Of a DNA stretch of 64,000 nucleotides, positions 1 through 11,953 are shown piece after piece. Location of the stretch: the NCBI GenBank assembly GCA_034440635.1, contig JAOTON010002102.1, forward strand, positions 434,001 to 498,000. The letters are read 5' to 3'. A program made the translations under genes and the position numbers. This DNA comes from Lepas anatifera. Taxonomy: Eukaryota > Arthropoda > Thecostraca > Lepadidae. Each line of letters opens with the position of its first letter. Position 1 is the stretch's first letter. The notes under the pieces were generated by a model. It was not told where the DNA came from. It did no database searches and saw only the letters and a program-made list of their open reading frames with translations.

Positions 1-100
1 CATGGTATAAGGAGCCCAGGACACCACGCCTAACCTCAACTTTTTTTCAAAGCACCACTAGCAGGGCAAGGTTAGCCCACCCAAACATGACGATTCGTAC

Positions 101-2305
101 CTGGCAATGCGCGGGTACTTCTGCGAGAAGTCGGCTATCTTGATGCCGAACGGCATTGTGCACGTGCCCAGCACGTTGACCACCCTGAAGTTACGGAAGC
201 GCGCCTTATAGTCCAGCTGTTTCTGGAGGTAGCGCGCCACGCGGCGGGCGGCCACCTTGGCCTCGGCCTCGGAGGTAGAGCCGGTGCAGGTGATCTTGCC
301 GGAGGACCACATGGACGCCGTGGTGTAGGGCCGGCGCAGTTTCATCGTCACCATCTGTCGGGGCCGACAAAACACCGCGTCAGGGAGAGCACGTCGAGGC
401 TATAGCGCCTGTTGAAGGGAATGAACCATTTTTTTTAGAATTATAAGAAATGACTATAATAAAAAAGGTCTGAAAATCAGATCACCACATTTTGTTTCAA
501 ATTCCACTAAAAAAATACCGACTCTGTTCTTACCACGCTGGGTTGACCTAAGCCTCGCGTGTAATTACGAGGCTCAGCTGGCCTGGCTTCTTGTGGCATG
601 TAGCCGATAAAACTCTTACCGAGTACGATAAAACTGTACAATGAGCTTCCAGAACACGTTAGAGACCTTCAATCGCATAAATCCTTTAACAAAATACATT
701 TTTGAACATTTATCTACGAAACAGCCTCCGAAATACTACACGTATGGTAGGAAAATCCCAAGCTCTCTTTTGACGCAGCTTAGAGTCGATATGTCAAAAT
801 TAAATGGCCACGCTCACCAAATCCTTCGATCAGATACCCCGTTCTGTAGCTGCGGCCATCTAAACGAAAACACAAAACATTTTCTTTCCCATTGCCTCAC
901 TACGCAGTACAGAGAAACGTTCTCCACCGGAACATTTCCCTCATAATAGGAGCCGATTTTTCACATTTTTTCACCCGATCAAAAAATCAAAATTTTGCTT
1001 CATGAAGAAACAAACGCACACAATATCAACCCATCAATAGCGAAAGAAACTTTAAAATGTATATCCAATACTAAAAGATTTTTGGGTCGATAGCTACTAC
1101 ACTTAATCCCGAAAACGCCGACGCTGCTGAGGGCATCTTCGTATCCTGCTGGAATGAGAGGCGAGCGGCCATTGCCGACGGGCGGTCAGACTGTGCCACA
1201 GATTAAGGCACTGCTGTCGAGAGGTGCCTTGATTTAAGCGCCATGCGCTTTTGCACCAATCGAAATATTTGTTCCTGATGATAAATGTGTTGTTCGAATG
1301 AAATACACGTATGCATGTATGTATGTATGTATGCATGTATGTATGTATGTATGTATGTATGTATGTATGTATGTATGCATGTATGTATCTAACGCCGCAA
1401 AAACTATGTCATTTGTTAACGCGTTTTCAGATGGAAAGGGATTCCTTCATGGTTTGAAATCGGGACAGATTGAAATCTCAAGTTGAACTTGGGAAGGTCA
1501 GGCCTGCTGCACCGATAAACATTCATTGCTTGGATCTCTTTCAATTATACATGCAAGTGTCGTCGGTGTTGGCAACTATAAATGCGCATAACTTTCTTTA
1601 AATACTAGTTTGAACTAGTTCTACGACGCTGCCACAGGTTCAAATCTCAGGCCGGTATTACGCATAAGTCTTTCCGATCCCCATAATACCTTTCCAAAAG
1701 GGTGACAGCTCGCGAAGTGGTATGAACTTAGTCAATACATCGTAACCCCCCCCGGCTAAGGCCTGAGCTCAAACGAACTTAAGCGTAATAAACAACATTC
1801 GGTTCCGCCCGAGAAATAGCATCCACTTAATGGTATCTCACGGATCGCTCCATCCGACATGTTGGCCTCAGAATTCTTGAACTGCTGATGTCACCCATGA
1901 TGCCTCAGCCACCCATAAAGACACGCGGCTAGGGGCTAGGCACCGGCCGCGGCTCATGCACAGCCACTTACGCCGTTCTCGCGTCGGTACTCGACGTTGC
2001 TGCCGTTGAGCGCGATGTGCTTGAGGTCCAGGTGGCAGCAGACGCTGAAGCTGGAGACGACATTGTTAATGACGATGTCGATAACGGGCTCCTCCTGTTC
2101 GGGCTCCAGGTGCTGTTGCGGCTGCTGCGGCTGCGGGGGCAGGGCGACTGCGGCTGCAGCTGGAGGGGCGCCGTGGAGGCCGACCGCTCCCCGATCACGC
2201 CTGTCATGCTGCCTCCCGCCGCTGAGAGGCTCTCTACCAACGCCATGGCGCACAAGCTCCTCCTGTCGGCACACGTGCACGCTGGGCTTCATGGCAGGGT
2301 CGTAT
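101..2305 (-). CDS. TBPL1: TBP-related factor (TBPL1/TRF2), two N-terminal exons, partial
   Basis: Core promoter-recognition factor of the TBP family, acting in the nucleus with TFIIA. Upstream exon 2305-1972: candidate ATG at 2292, an Ala/Pro/Gln-rich leader, then the start of the TBP-like core (VIDIVINNVVSSF, CCHLDLKHIALNGSNVEYRR), ending at donor GTAAGT at 1971. Next exon 354-101 after a TGTCGGCCCCGACAG acceptor: MKLRRPYTTASMWSSGKITC, then FRNFRVVNVLGTCTMPFGIK, ending at donor AG/GTACGA with phase 2. The exon join (YRRENG/MVTMKL) is phase 0 and aligns without gaps with vertebrate TBPL1 as I remember it. About 191 residues are visible; the second TBP repeat lies before position 1. The family call over TBP itself rests on MKLRRP..TTA..WSSGKI..TG. 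The true start could be further upstream, since an acceptor-like TCTAG sits at 2306. The 1.6-kb intron holds a retroelement fragment and a tetranucleotide repeat. Confidence 0.88.
641..946 (+). pseudogene. Non-LTR retrotransposon ORF2 C-terminal fragment
   Basis: A 101-residue open stretch with the C-terminal Cys/His signature of Jockey/RTE-type ORF2 proteins: LLTQLRVDMSKLNGHAHQI, then CSCGHLNENTKHFLSHC (C-x-C-x7-H-x4-C). No reverse transcriptase core, endonuclease or poly(A) tail is visible, so this is a short relic. It lies antisense within the TBPL1 intron. Confidence 0.65.
1301..1390. repeat. (ATGT)n microsatellite with ATGC interruptions
   Basis: About 90 bases of GTAT/ATGT tetranucleotide with scattered T-to-C changes giving ATGC units, in the TBPL1 intron. 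Confidence 0.95.
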
Positions 2306-2309
2306 CTAG

Positions 2310-2329
2310 ACACACACACACACACACAC
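2310..2329. repeat. (CA)10 microsatellite
   Basis: A short CA run immediately upstream (on the minus strand) of the TBPL1 leader exon. On the minus strand it gives the TG-rich tract in front of the acceptor-like TCTAG. Confidence 0.85.
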
Positions 2330-2566
2330 CAGCTCGTGAAATAACAGAATGGATGGACTGAGGGAAATGGGCACGGCCAAGATCAAACAGGAACTTAGTG
2401 CGGAACGGAACAGGACAGGGATTCAGAAAATGGTGGGCTGCACGCTATTTTATGTTTGTACACAAAGTTATTCAGTTGGAAGGAGCTCCCTTTAAGCCTC
2501 CTGTTGTTACTGATGTTCCCTCCGGCCTCTAACACGACGTAGCCTGGGGGCTCTATAGGCTCTCTG

Positions 2567-2671
2567 GGCCGCCAGAAAGACAGTGTGGGCGGCCAGAACG
2601 GCCTTGTAGGCGGTCAGAACGGCTTTGTAGGCGGTCAGAACGGCTTTGTAGACAGCCAGAACGGCCGCCTC
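2567..2671. repeat. 21-bp minisatellite, five units
   Basis: Five consecutive 21-bp units (2567, 2588, 2609, 2630, 2651) on the pattern GGCGGTCAGAACGGCTTTGT plus A. The central two are identical and the outer two diverged. Because the unit is 7 codons long it stays open in several frames and gives false coding calls on both strands. Confidence 0.9.
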
Positions 2672-3679
2672 GATGTCTCCATCGCGGACCCGCATGGCCC
2701 CGACAGGATGGCACTGAGGTGTCGCAGTCGAACGTCCACTAGGGCAGGGCACCCGAGTCGGAGGTGAAGGACATGGCCGATCAGTCGCCTCCTGGGATCA
2801 GATCCAGGTCTATTTTCGACCACAAACAGGGATATTAACAAGTATTGCAGCACACACTGTCAATTTATTCCAACGTTTGCGTAGACCCCTTTGGCACGGT
2901 TGAAATGCAGCTAGAAAAGCGAATCTGAAAAAGTATAACTATAAGGCCTTCCAGAGCATCCAGGCTATGTCCCATTGGCTGCCAGAGGGAATATTAGCAA
3001 CTAGAAGCGGAAAAAGAACTTCCCCCAAATGGGATAACATCTTACAGTACCATTCAACAGTTTACTTACGATACACCCCACCAATCTGACCATCCCGTAA
3101 TCTGAATCGAACACAAAATATGCGGTGCCTTGCCCCAGAGACCCTCCCAGAAAGTGTATAGCCTATGAACATCCCTGCTACTCACAGGGGCCCTCACTGC
3201 ATTACATCACAGTGAGGTAAACTGAATGTGTACCGGCAAGGCTTTATATGCTGTTGGGACAACCTATGACTGCATGTGAGACACACACAACACTAGAATG
3301 ATCATAGTGGCAATTTAATCCCACTGAAGCCCAGTTCTCAGAGATCAGGATAACCGAGTCACAATGATCTTTTGGAGCACGTGAATAAACATTGCCTGGG
3401 GTTGTACAGCGTTGCTAGCTGGTTCCTTGTTGAAAGAGATTACGGGGATAAAATGAAACATGCTCCGGAATATTGCCGGGGCTTGAGCCATCAGAAAATC
3501 ATGATATGGCAGTTGAGGAAGTCAGTGTTGACCACCAGACCTCCTCTAAAAAATTCACACCCATCGAACAATTCAATTAACATTAAATGAGGAGGGCGAT
3601 GTCACGACATATCCACCAGCACTTGTCTAATATAAAAGTAACTATATTCGGGCAGGTATTGACCATATAGTTAGCTAAC
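2672..3679. other. Non-coding stretch, nothing recognised
   Basis: Unique-looking sequence with only short chance open frames; no domain, splice pattern or repeat was identified. Confidence 0.5.
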
Positions 3680-3939
3680 CATTGCCAGACAGATGTTTAT
3701 TTCTTACCCTAGATGAGCATTTTAAAATCAGTATATTTCTTAATATTTTCAAAATATTAAAATCATTATTTAATATTACTTTATTTAGATTTATTATTTA
3801 AAATATTTCTAAATATTAATATTGAGCTTATCGTACATTTCTTTCAGACAAACAATGAACGTTTTCATTATTTTCCCCTAAAACTACCCACAATTACACT
3901 AAATTCCGGGATTCGACCAAGGTACCACATTCCCTTTAA
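3680..3939 (+). mobile_element. 5'-truncated copy of the TTAA MITE
   Basis: The right end (ATTCGACCAAGGTACCACAT then TCCCTTTAA) and the upstream ACATTT..CAG..TTTTCATTATTTT segment match the right half of the complete element at 22178-22629. The left inverted repeat is missing. The inner part has become very AT-rich. Confidence 0.75.
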
Positions 3940-4289
3940 GTAATTTTTTCGTCCGGCCACCAGGCCATCGGCCATGCGGTCGAACGCTGGTGGTACCGCT
4001 GCTCGGGCCGGTGTTGGGGGAACCGCTGAGGCCTGGGGCGCCGCCCCTCCCCCTCCTGCGGCCCTCCCGCCAATAGCTGCTGCAGTATCCGTACAAGTGT
4101 CGGAACAGGGCTGTGTCGCCTCCCCGGAGGTCCCGCTGCCCGGAGGTCTTCACCGTGTTTCCACGGGACGGGGCGTGTTCGCCCAGTTTGTACAAACTGG
4201 GGCATATTTGTGAGCTTTAGGGGACCGCCCCGATTGCATTGCATTGCTTATGTTCGTTTTACTGTACCAATGTATCGTGTCGTGTTTTT

Positions 4290-5165
4290 TTTTAGTATCA
4301 ATATGTGTCGATGGATTCAAACCTGAGCATTGCTCTCGTGCTATTAGAGCTATTGAGATCTGGCAAAATACATTTTACAGGCAAATGCCAGGGCTTTCTC
4401 CGCTATTGGAACATAATGACCTTTCACCAGTGGTTTGGCTTCCATAGAGCACCTTTTGACCTAAAATGACACTAGGTCACGGAGGGTCAAAAAGTGATTT
4501 TGCCGTATATCAAATGCAAGCCAGTGACGAGACATACACAATTGCGTTTAATTTGGCGCTTTAGCTTGATTAAGTCAAACCTTACCTTCCGGATTTTCGG
4601 AATTTCGCGGCACAAAGCCTGCAGGCTCAGTTCTCCACGCGCTCAATTTTGATCGTGCATGACTCATTTGTTCTCAGGAGAAAAGTATGTTATCATCAAA
4701 ATAATGTTTTTTGCCCCTGGTGACCTGTGATGACCTCAGATAGGTCAAAAGGCAATAATCACCTCCGAAATCCGTCAAAGAGTGGCCAAGAATGTTTTCT
4801 AGGAAATATGAGCATCCACAATCATTTTGGTGACTTTTAGATCATAAGACAGCTTTTCCCCAGGCTTTTTCAATGGGAGGTCACCTCGAGACCTGACCCC
4901 AGGTCAACAAATCGGAAAATCCCAGACAAAGATTTTGTAAGCCCTGGAGGGGTCATCAAGTGAAGAAAGTTTCAAATTGATTGGCCTAGAAATGTATCTA
5001 TGGTTAGAGCTCAAAAGTCAAAGTGAGGTGACCTTGTTTGACCTTGCCTGGTGACCTGAAGTAGTGTGGCCCAGGGTAAAAAATTCAGGGAGGGTGAGAA
5101 AATGATGGGATGAGAGGCAGACCCCTCAACCACCGTGCTGTGCCTCATTGTTTTTCTGTTATTCT
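4290..5165 (+). repeat. TGACCT-rich dispersed repeat, copy a
   Basis: Matches the 22.7-23.5 kb segment in inverted orientation. Shared blocks include AGCTATTGAGATCTGG, TTTTAGATCATAAGACAGCT and the end block ATTCAGGGAGGGTGAGAAAA. It contains many TGACCT/AGGTCA hexamers. No coding frame. Confidence 0.8.
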
Positions 5166-5539
5166 GAAAATAATCTTATGGGGTCATCAACAGCCTCCCA
5201 GTAGAGTCATGTCTAAGAAACACCCTAGCCATTGTGTTCATAAATATAAATACATAGGTATAAATACAAAAAATATAAAATTTCATCTATGATCTTCACA
5301 AGCTAATATGGAGTTTGAGGAACAAGGCCTAGCCAACTCCAGCAATAAACATGCTAGATGGTATATGCATGGTCCATGGGGCACTCATAACTTGGTACAA
5401 GTTCCAAGTTATATTTTCAATAGTCCTTTTGGTGGTATAGGTACCCTACTACTCTTGGCATGCTAAGTCATCTGACCTGGCACATGAGTCAGCCTGAGAT
5501 GACACAGAACAAGGATAGACACACACTCAGGTTCTATGG

Positions 5540-6120
5540 CCAAAATGTGATCCAGACCAGACTATCAATCAGGACCCACCATGGAATCATCAAGTTCATC
5601 AATTGCCATTTTGCAGTACACTAGCTGTAGTGTTGGGGAAATAGCAGTTTATAGACTTAATGTCTGAGCTTCCATGGACAAAATAAGTGGACAGTCAGGG
5701 ATGCAGACTCCAGCAGGGCACTGATGTCAGCACTGTAAGCTGGAATACTTGTATAATAAGTGATTTTGCTTTTTGTGATGGGACAGCCTATCAGCTGTTT
5801 TAAGCATTATGGGCCAGTTTGTCACCCGATTAGGTTTATATGCAATGTGTATTGCAAAGTGTAAAGATATGTGTATGGATTCAAATCAGTGTATACAGAT
5901 TGAAATGTGATCAGGATCAGACTGTCCATCAGAATATACAGTGGAGTCATCAAGTCCAACAAGTGCTATTTCACAAGTAATTGAGCACAGACTGTGCTAT
6001 AGCACTGAGTGAATAGTACTTAATGGACCTAGGCTCTGTGGCCAAAAATATATCCCTATTGGACTGCCAATAGAGAACATCAAGTATTATTTCTCCCATA
6101 TGCCATAGCACAGTCTGTGC
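5540..6120. repeat. Degenerate long tandem duplication (~360-bp period)
   Basis: The block GATCCAGACCAGACTATCAA..CATCAAGTTCATCAA near 5550 recurs diverged near 5910 (GATCAGGATCAGACTGTCCA..CATCAAGTCCAACAA). A weaker trace is near 6050. Flanking 5166-5539 shows nothing recognisable. Confidence 0.55.
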
Positions 6121-8741
6121 TCAAGCTCCAGGAAAATAACATTTGATGAGTTTGACAACTCCACAATACCTAGGTACCTATACCCTCAACAGCAGACCGA
6201 AACAGACCATTTTCTGACCAAAGAACCTATGTTATAGACTCGATCAGCAGTCTGATTCAGATCGCATCTTGACCATGCAACAGAGGTCAGAGTCGCAAAA
6301 TCGACGCCTGAGAACACATTGAAATGAGCTTGAGACAGCTCAAGCTCCGAGCATTCACAACTTGAACTTGCCTCCAGGTGAAAAAAGTAGATGCTCAATG
6401 CCAGTCTGAGCTAGAAATCAGCAGTGCTCGCTCAGTATCCGCCACCTCTCAGGACATGCGTGGGCAAGTCCATGCAGGAAAAGTAAATGACAACCTCCCC
6501 GTCTTCCCCTTAGAGCAATAGAGACACTTTCGTCCCTCCACCACCATTGAAACACAACACACACAGCAACAAGATTACTTCACTTGAGATCACTTCCATC
6601 GAAAGAATTTCGACGCCAGGGAGACGTCATAAGATAAGATGGATATTGAATTCAATTTGATACCCAATTTGAATTTATTATATAAATAATGTTCTTTAAA
6701 CTAAGAATTAATATAATCTTAGTAGATTTTTTACTCAGATTTATGAAATAGTTTTATTATTTACGTCACTAATTAACAAAAATCAAATCAGCCCCTGCAA
6801 AAAATTAGGCGTTGCAGTTGAATGATTTGCGCCATGAACTGCAATATTTCTCATATGGTATCAGTGATATGAAGTGAATTGAATTCTCCTTTGCAAAAGC
6901 CCAGGAAAAACTTCAGATATATGAAGGAAGTGACTACCGTTTTGTATAATTCTTTCTGAGGCCAAATACCAAATCATCCTAACCTCGAAAAGCTTAGGGT
7001 CATTTTCTGTGAAAAAGATTGCAGGTCTAGACCACTCTACTGCCTGACTTACTCTATTGCCTTGATCTAGACCTAAAAGGCGACTGTTGGTCTCTGGAGG
7101 CTAGTCCAAACCAGGGTACTTTAACTACGGTACAACCAGTTTCCTACTAATATAGTCCTCCATTGACGTCCGCCCTTTCCTACTAAGTTATAGAAGATTC
7201 TACTAAGTTTTTGGAAGGATCAGCTGGAACATACCAGGTTTGGGCGTATTTGGCACCAATCTGTATAAATCGAAATCAACTTGTTTCACCCATTTGACAG
7301 TAACCTTGATCTCACGGCGAGCGCGTATTTACGTAAATCTAATGAAAAATTATAACACTTAAGAATTTATTGAAGGGCATGCATTTATTTGATCAACTCA
7401 GGCCTACTTAATAGCCGAGAGAAATAAATATACCTTCGCTCGAGATCACGGTGTTTATTGTCTTCTGCTGCGGTACCACCAACAGCCAATCAGGTCGAAA
7501 TCAACAGCCAATCAAAATCGAGATTAGTCTTACTGCGAAAGCTGTTGTGCTGAACCTGTCCTTATTTTTAACGCTCTGGAAAATTTGTAAAATAATATTC
7601 TTCACTGGGTGTTTGCAAACGTCTGATGGTTTCACAATGAAAATCTTTTAGTTTCTGTTCAACTATATAGTTCTGTTGATACAGTTCTAAAATAGCTTAT
7701 TTAGAGCTTCAAAAGTGCATTTCTCCGATGCCCTGCATAGTAACTGTGTGCCTCTCCGCCATGATGACGTAATGCTGCCAAACAACTTGAACGGGTCTGG
7801 TCCAACACTTAAGCCCTGTTCGCTGTCGACGTTTGTGCACCAATAGCGGGCCGCGTTGCGCCTACGTCACGGATTGTGCCTCCCCGGGAACTGTTCTGAG
7901 GTCTTACGGGCTGATGGCCTGCTGTTTGGCTGATGAAAATAGTGTGACAAGCGGCAGCCTAATATTTTTAATGGAATAAAGGATTAAGTTCCCTTTGTTG
8001 CACAACGGCGATGGCACTGATTTCTTTCTGTTGGTGTGTCAATCGAGGCTCTAAACTTGTGGAAGATTTGAATGTTAAAGAGGGGTAAAGGATTTTTATG
8101 CCACTGTGACGGCAGAACAAGGCTGCTGCCCAACGGAGCTGCACAACTGCGACTTACAGCGGTCGAAACACAAACACCGGGCCTTGACAAACACCCTGCT
8201 GCTGCCAGTTCTATTGCTTTGGCTGCTGCCCTGCCGGGTGGCGTGTAACTATTGGTGTAAAGAAGGTATTAGCTTGGCCAAATCATTGCTTGCCTTGGTT
8301 GGTGAATCGGGTAGTAACGGTTTACTGCCTTGGAAAAATACGGAAAAATTGGGGTCTCGAATTAAAACAAGTTTGCCCATGCGGTGTAGCTAACTGCTTC
8401 AACAAGTCACCTATATCAATATGGTTACATAAAACACAATTGTAAAGTTCAGTCTGCATGATAGAGATAAAGCTCCCCAACTACTTCAAGTGAGTGGCCT
8501 GTTCTTTTGCAGATTACAATAATGTGTAAAATTTTTGGTGTCCTCCATCAATGCATTAGGCTTAGCCTAGTGCACAGGGTACAGTGTGTTCCCCCAACCA
8601 TTTACCTCCAGAAAACACTACATATCTAGTTACATTTAAGAGAATTCATGAGCGAGTTGATTGGTTAAAGAATATTGAAATTTGATCAATAACGTTTTGA
8701 CTAAAGCTTTCAAGGTCAGGTCTATATTTTGAGTCTGTTGC
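6121..8741. other. Intergenic stretch, nothing recognised
   Basis: AT-rich from 6600 to 7700, with only short non-conserved open frames. The 95-codon frame at 8106 lacks recognisable features. Confidence 0.5.
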
Positions 8742-8878
8742 TAGAGTAATCCAGAGCTCCCACATTGCCTGCACCCTAACTTGTTTCACATGTTTACTTA
8801 CCTTTTGCCTGTCTTTCAGATGGTGTAATCATTGGCATTTATCAATACATCTAAGCCAAATGACTGCAGGTCTATTTA
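8742..8878 (+). repeat. Left copy of a ~137-bp direct repeat flanking the pol fragment
   Basis: From TAGAGTAATCCAGAGCTC to GCAGGTCTATTTA this matches 11427-11563 in the same orientation, with about 11 differences counted by eye. The pair brackets the retrotransposon pol fragment, so these could be remnants of long terminal repeats or an older repeat duplicated with the insertion. Confidence 0.7.
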
Positions 8879-9121
8879 TGATCACACCATCTGAGCAAGC
8901 TGATTTGGTCGCAGAGGGGCGTCTTCTGTTGGCTTTAGTTTTGAAGTATTTGGGCAGTAGGTATTTAGAAATCTAAGTACAAGAGTACCAGTATAAGTAC
9001 TTAGAAATTTTATTCACAGGAGGCTGCCAAATTGTATCAGTGCCACAAGATCTGCTTTGATTTGCTTACCTACAGTGCAATGGTTCACAGAAGAGTAAAT
9101 TGCAGAGAATTGTGAAGAATT

Positions 9122-10841
9122 GTGGAGAAATGTGGCATTCATGTGGTCGGAATTGACTCTCTCGCCCTCGTCCAGACGTGTGAGGCCATCAACATCAAAT
9201 CATGTACGCAACTGAGTGCTTCCACCACCACTGACTTCATCAAGTCCATAACCTGGGACGAAGTGTGTATGGTGACCGCCAGCGACCCTGATATGCTTTC
9301 GCTGATCGATCTCATCAACCACGGCGTCCCAGAGACACCAGCGGGCGTGCCAGTCACAATACGACCATACCACAGATACCGTGGCCACCTCAGCGAGTAT
9401 GATGGCGTCGTTCTCTACAAAGACCTGGTGGTGATCCCTCATACCCTTCGCAGTTGTGTCCTCCAGGCACTCCACGCAGCCCTCCAAGGCGTATCGATGA
9501 TGGACTCTCGAGCAGCGAGCTCCTTCTTCTGGCCGAGCATGTCACAAGCCATCTCATACACCCAGTCCCGGTGCGACACATGCAATCGCAACTCGCTATC
9601 CCAGCCGAGTGCTCCTCCTATGCCACCCGTTTTGCCGGCATATCCATTCCAGAGCATATGCGCGGATTACTTCTGTCACGGCCGACACCACTACCTCGTT
9701 GTCGTTGACCGCTACAGCAACTGGGCCATCGTTGAAGAATCATCTAACGGATCGAATAGCCTCATCTCCGCTCTGCGCAGAACTTTTGCCACGTGCGGGA
9801 TCAGCGAGGAACTCACCTCCGACGGTGTACCAGAGTTCACCGCCACGGCGACTGAGACATTCCTCTGCAGCTGGGGCGTTCGACACTACCTCTCCTCCGT
9901 CGCACATCCTCATGGGAACTGTCGGGCCGAGGTTGCGGTCAAAACCGCGAAGCGCCTTCTCTGCGACAACACGCTCGCCACTGGTGGACTGAACATTGAC
10001 CTCTTCCAGCGCACCATGTTGCAGTATCTCAACACCCCGGATCGCGACACCCGCCTCTCTCCAGCACAAGTGCTCTTCGGACGTCAGATACGCGACTTCA
10101 TACCTATGCATCCAGGGCGGTATCGACCGCATACCACATGGCAGGAAACGCTGGCCAACCGCGAGGAGGCTCTCAGGAACTGGCACATGCGCACACACGA
10201 ACGCCTCTCCGAGCCCACCCAGGTACTGCCTCCTCTCGCTACTGGTGACTGCGTCCGCCTTCAGAACCTGGTGGGACCGCAACCCACCAATTTGGACAAG
10301 ACGGGCATCGTTATCGAGGTGCGCCAGTTCGACCAGTATGGCATACGCGTCGACGGCTCCGGGTCGCGTAACTCTCCGCAACCGGCGCCACCTACGGAAA
10401 TACATTCCGTTCATGCCTCGCCCTAAACTTCCTCCACTGGCCACCTCGCCAGGACTGCCACTGTCATGTGATGCCAGAAAAACACTTCTCTCAGCCGCTC
10501 GAACAACTGCCACACCACCCTGCCCACCAGCTACGATCGGCCTTGCACCCGCGGGCCCACCGTCGAGCCCGCGTACTCCTCATTCGCCTGCATCGTCGCC
10601 ACCGACAGCGGACCCCACCCCTACACCTCCATCACCCGACACTCTGCAGGCCGCTCCTCAGAGTCCACCAGCCAACACACGATGTGCCGCGAGCCCCCCG
10701 CCGACCACACCTCATACCACACAAACCACTCAGTCGGGGTATCACCCCGCCCACGCCCTTCTCGGCCTTCCCGCCTGCCACCTTTCCTTGCGGAGAACTA
10801 CATGCTCGCCTGATGACACTCTGATCTATCATGATATGTAA
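9122..10841 (+). pseudogene. LTR-retrotransposon pol fragment: integrase region, frameshifted
   Basis: The 3' part of a retrotransposon polyprotein. The first 434-codon frame holds an integrase: a zinc-binding region (HAALQG..CDTC), then a DDE core with its first Asp in CADYF, second Asp in ELTSDG and Glu in RAEVAVKTAKRLL. Two changes suggest decay: the second His of the usual HxxH is Leu, and the usual SDGGPEF reads SDGVPEF. Near 10366 an apparent one-base insertion moves the C-terminal domain (TLRNRRHLRKY) and a Pro/Ser/Thr-rich tail into the next frame, ending at 10841. Gag, protease, RT and RNase H are absent upstream, so the copy is 5'-truncated. Downstream 10842-11426 looks like 3' UTR/LTR, with AATAAA near 11271 and a purine tract GGGAGGGGA near 11418. 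Which Ty3/Gypsy or Pao lineage it belongs to was not resolved. Confidence 0.85.
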
Positions 10842-11426
10842 TGGAAAACGCCGAATAGTATATTAATATTTCGACTCCGTGTCTTCGTCAGAAAAAATGT
10901 TTTGAATTTGAAAGTCATTGATGGCTTTTTAAATTCAATTTAAGTTTTGGGCGAACAGCATGCAGATAACTATGTGCATGTTTTAGTGTATTCTTGTTTT
11001 TCCCTGCATAGTCATGATATGTTGTCTGCATTGTGATGTATTTCGCCGCCATGTTGGCATACTCTCGTTAACCTGCGTCGTCAGGCTGCAGTTACTTTGC
11101 ATGCGGCCATGTGCCGTTCTCTATTAACTGTGTCACTGTTGTTGCCGGATAACAGATACCACATGCTTGTGTAGTGTTGGGAACTCAGTGCTTGGTACTG
11201 ACTGTTACCTGTCATCGTATTGGTTGACCACCTCGCCACCAGAGGTCACCTATGGGTGGGGCATGGCGCCAATAAACAGTCTGGAAACGGTCACAGTGGC
11301 GTATGGACGCGCGCGTGGTCGGTCGACCACAGATCGGAAACGCTATAGCTTGTTCGGGTTATATCGTCATAGTTGTGTTTGACTGAATGCAGACATCAGC
11401 CTTTGAGATTTCAAAGTCTCGGGAGG

Positions 11427-11563
11427 GGATAGAGTAATCCAGAACTCTCACATTACCTGCACCCTAACATGTTTCACATGTTTACTTACCTTTGCCTGTC
11501 TTTCAGATAGTGTGATCGTTGGCATTCATCAATACATCTAAGCCAAATGACCGCATGTCTATT
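11427..11563 (+). repeat. Right copy of the ~137-bp direct repeat
   Basis: Partner of 8742-8878. It begins directly after the purine-rich tract that ends near 11425, the position expected for the start of a 3' LTR after a polypurine tract. Confidence 0.7.
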
Positions 11564-11665
11564 TAGTCGCAATCTCGGTAATGTACCGGTTTGCCTGCAC
11601 TGTAGAGCAGGGTGCTGGCGTACCTAATAATGCCATATAACGGGGTCACGTACCAAGGTCACGCC

Positions 11666-11953
11666 ACATGAAGCATAGGCGGATCCAGGGAGGGGGGCAA
11701 GGGGGCACGTGCCCCCCCGATCGACCCTCGGCGCCCCCTGAAAGGTCGATGGCGCCCCCTGAAATGTCGCTTCCCACCCCCCCCCCAGGATGCGAAAGTC
11801 GGCGCCCACCGATAGGATTTGGCGCCCACCTGATAGCTTTTACCGGTCATAAGTGGCGCCCCCCTGGTCCGGATGGCGCCCCCTGGTCCGGATGGCGCCC
11901 CCCGGGAAGGTGCCCCCCCGATCGGCAATCCTGGATCCGCCTATGACATGAAG
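11666..11953. mobile_element. hAT-type MITE with perfect 8-bp target duplication
   Basis: Terminal inverted repeats CATAGGCGGATCCAGG (11674-11689) and its reverse complement (11930-11945) enclose 272 bp. Both sides carry the same octamer ACATGAAG (11666-11673 and 11946-11953), the 8-bp duplication typical of hAT transposons. The interior is C-rich with repeated GGCGCCCCCTGGTCCGGAT units and has no coding capacity. Confidence 0.88.

Noticed and set aside
3899..4244. GC-rich open frames on both strands (for example minus-strand 3936-4244)
   Set aside because: Three overlapping frames of Gly/Pro/Arg-rich composition, no domain or splice context.
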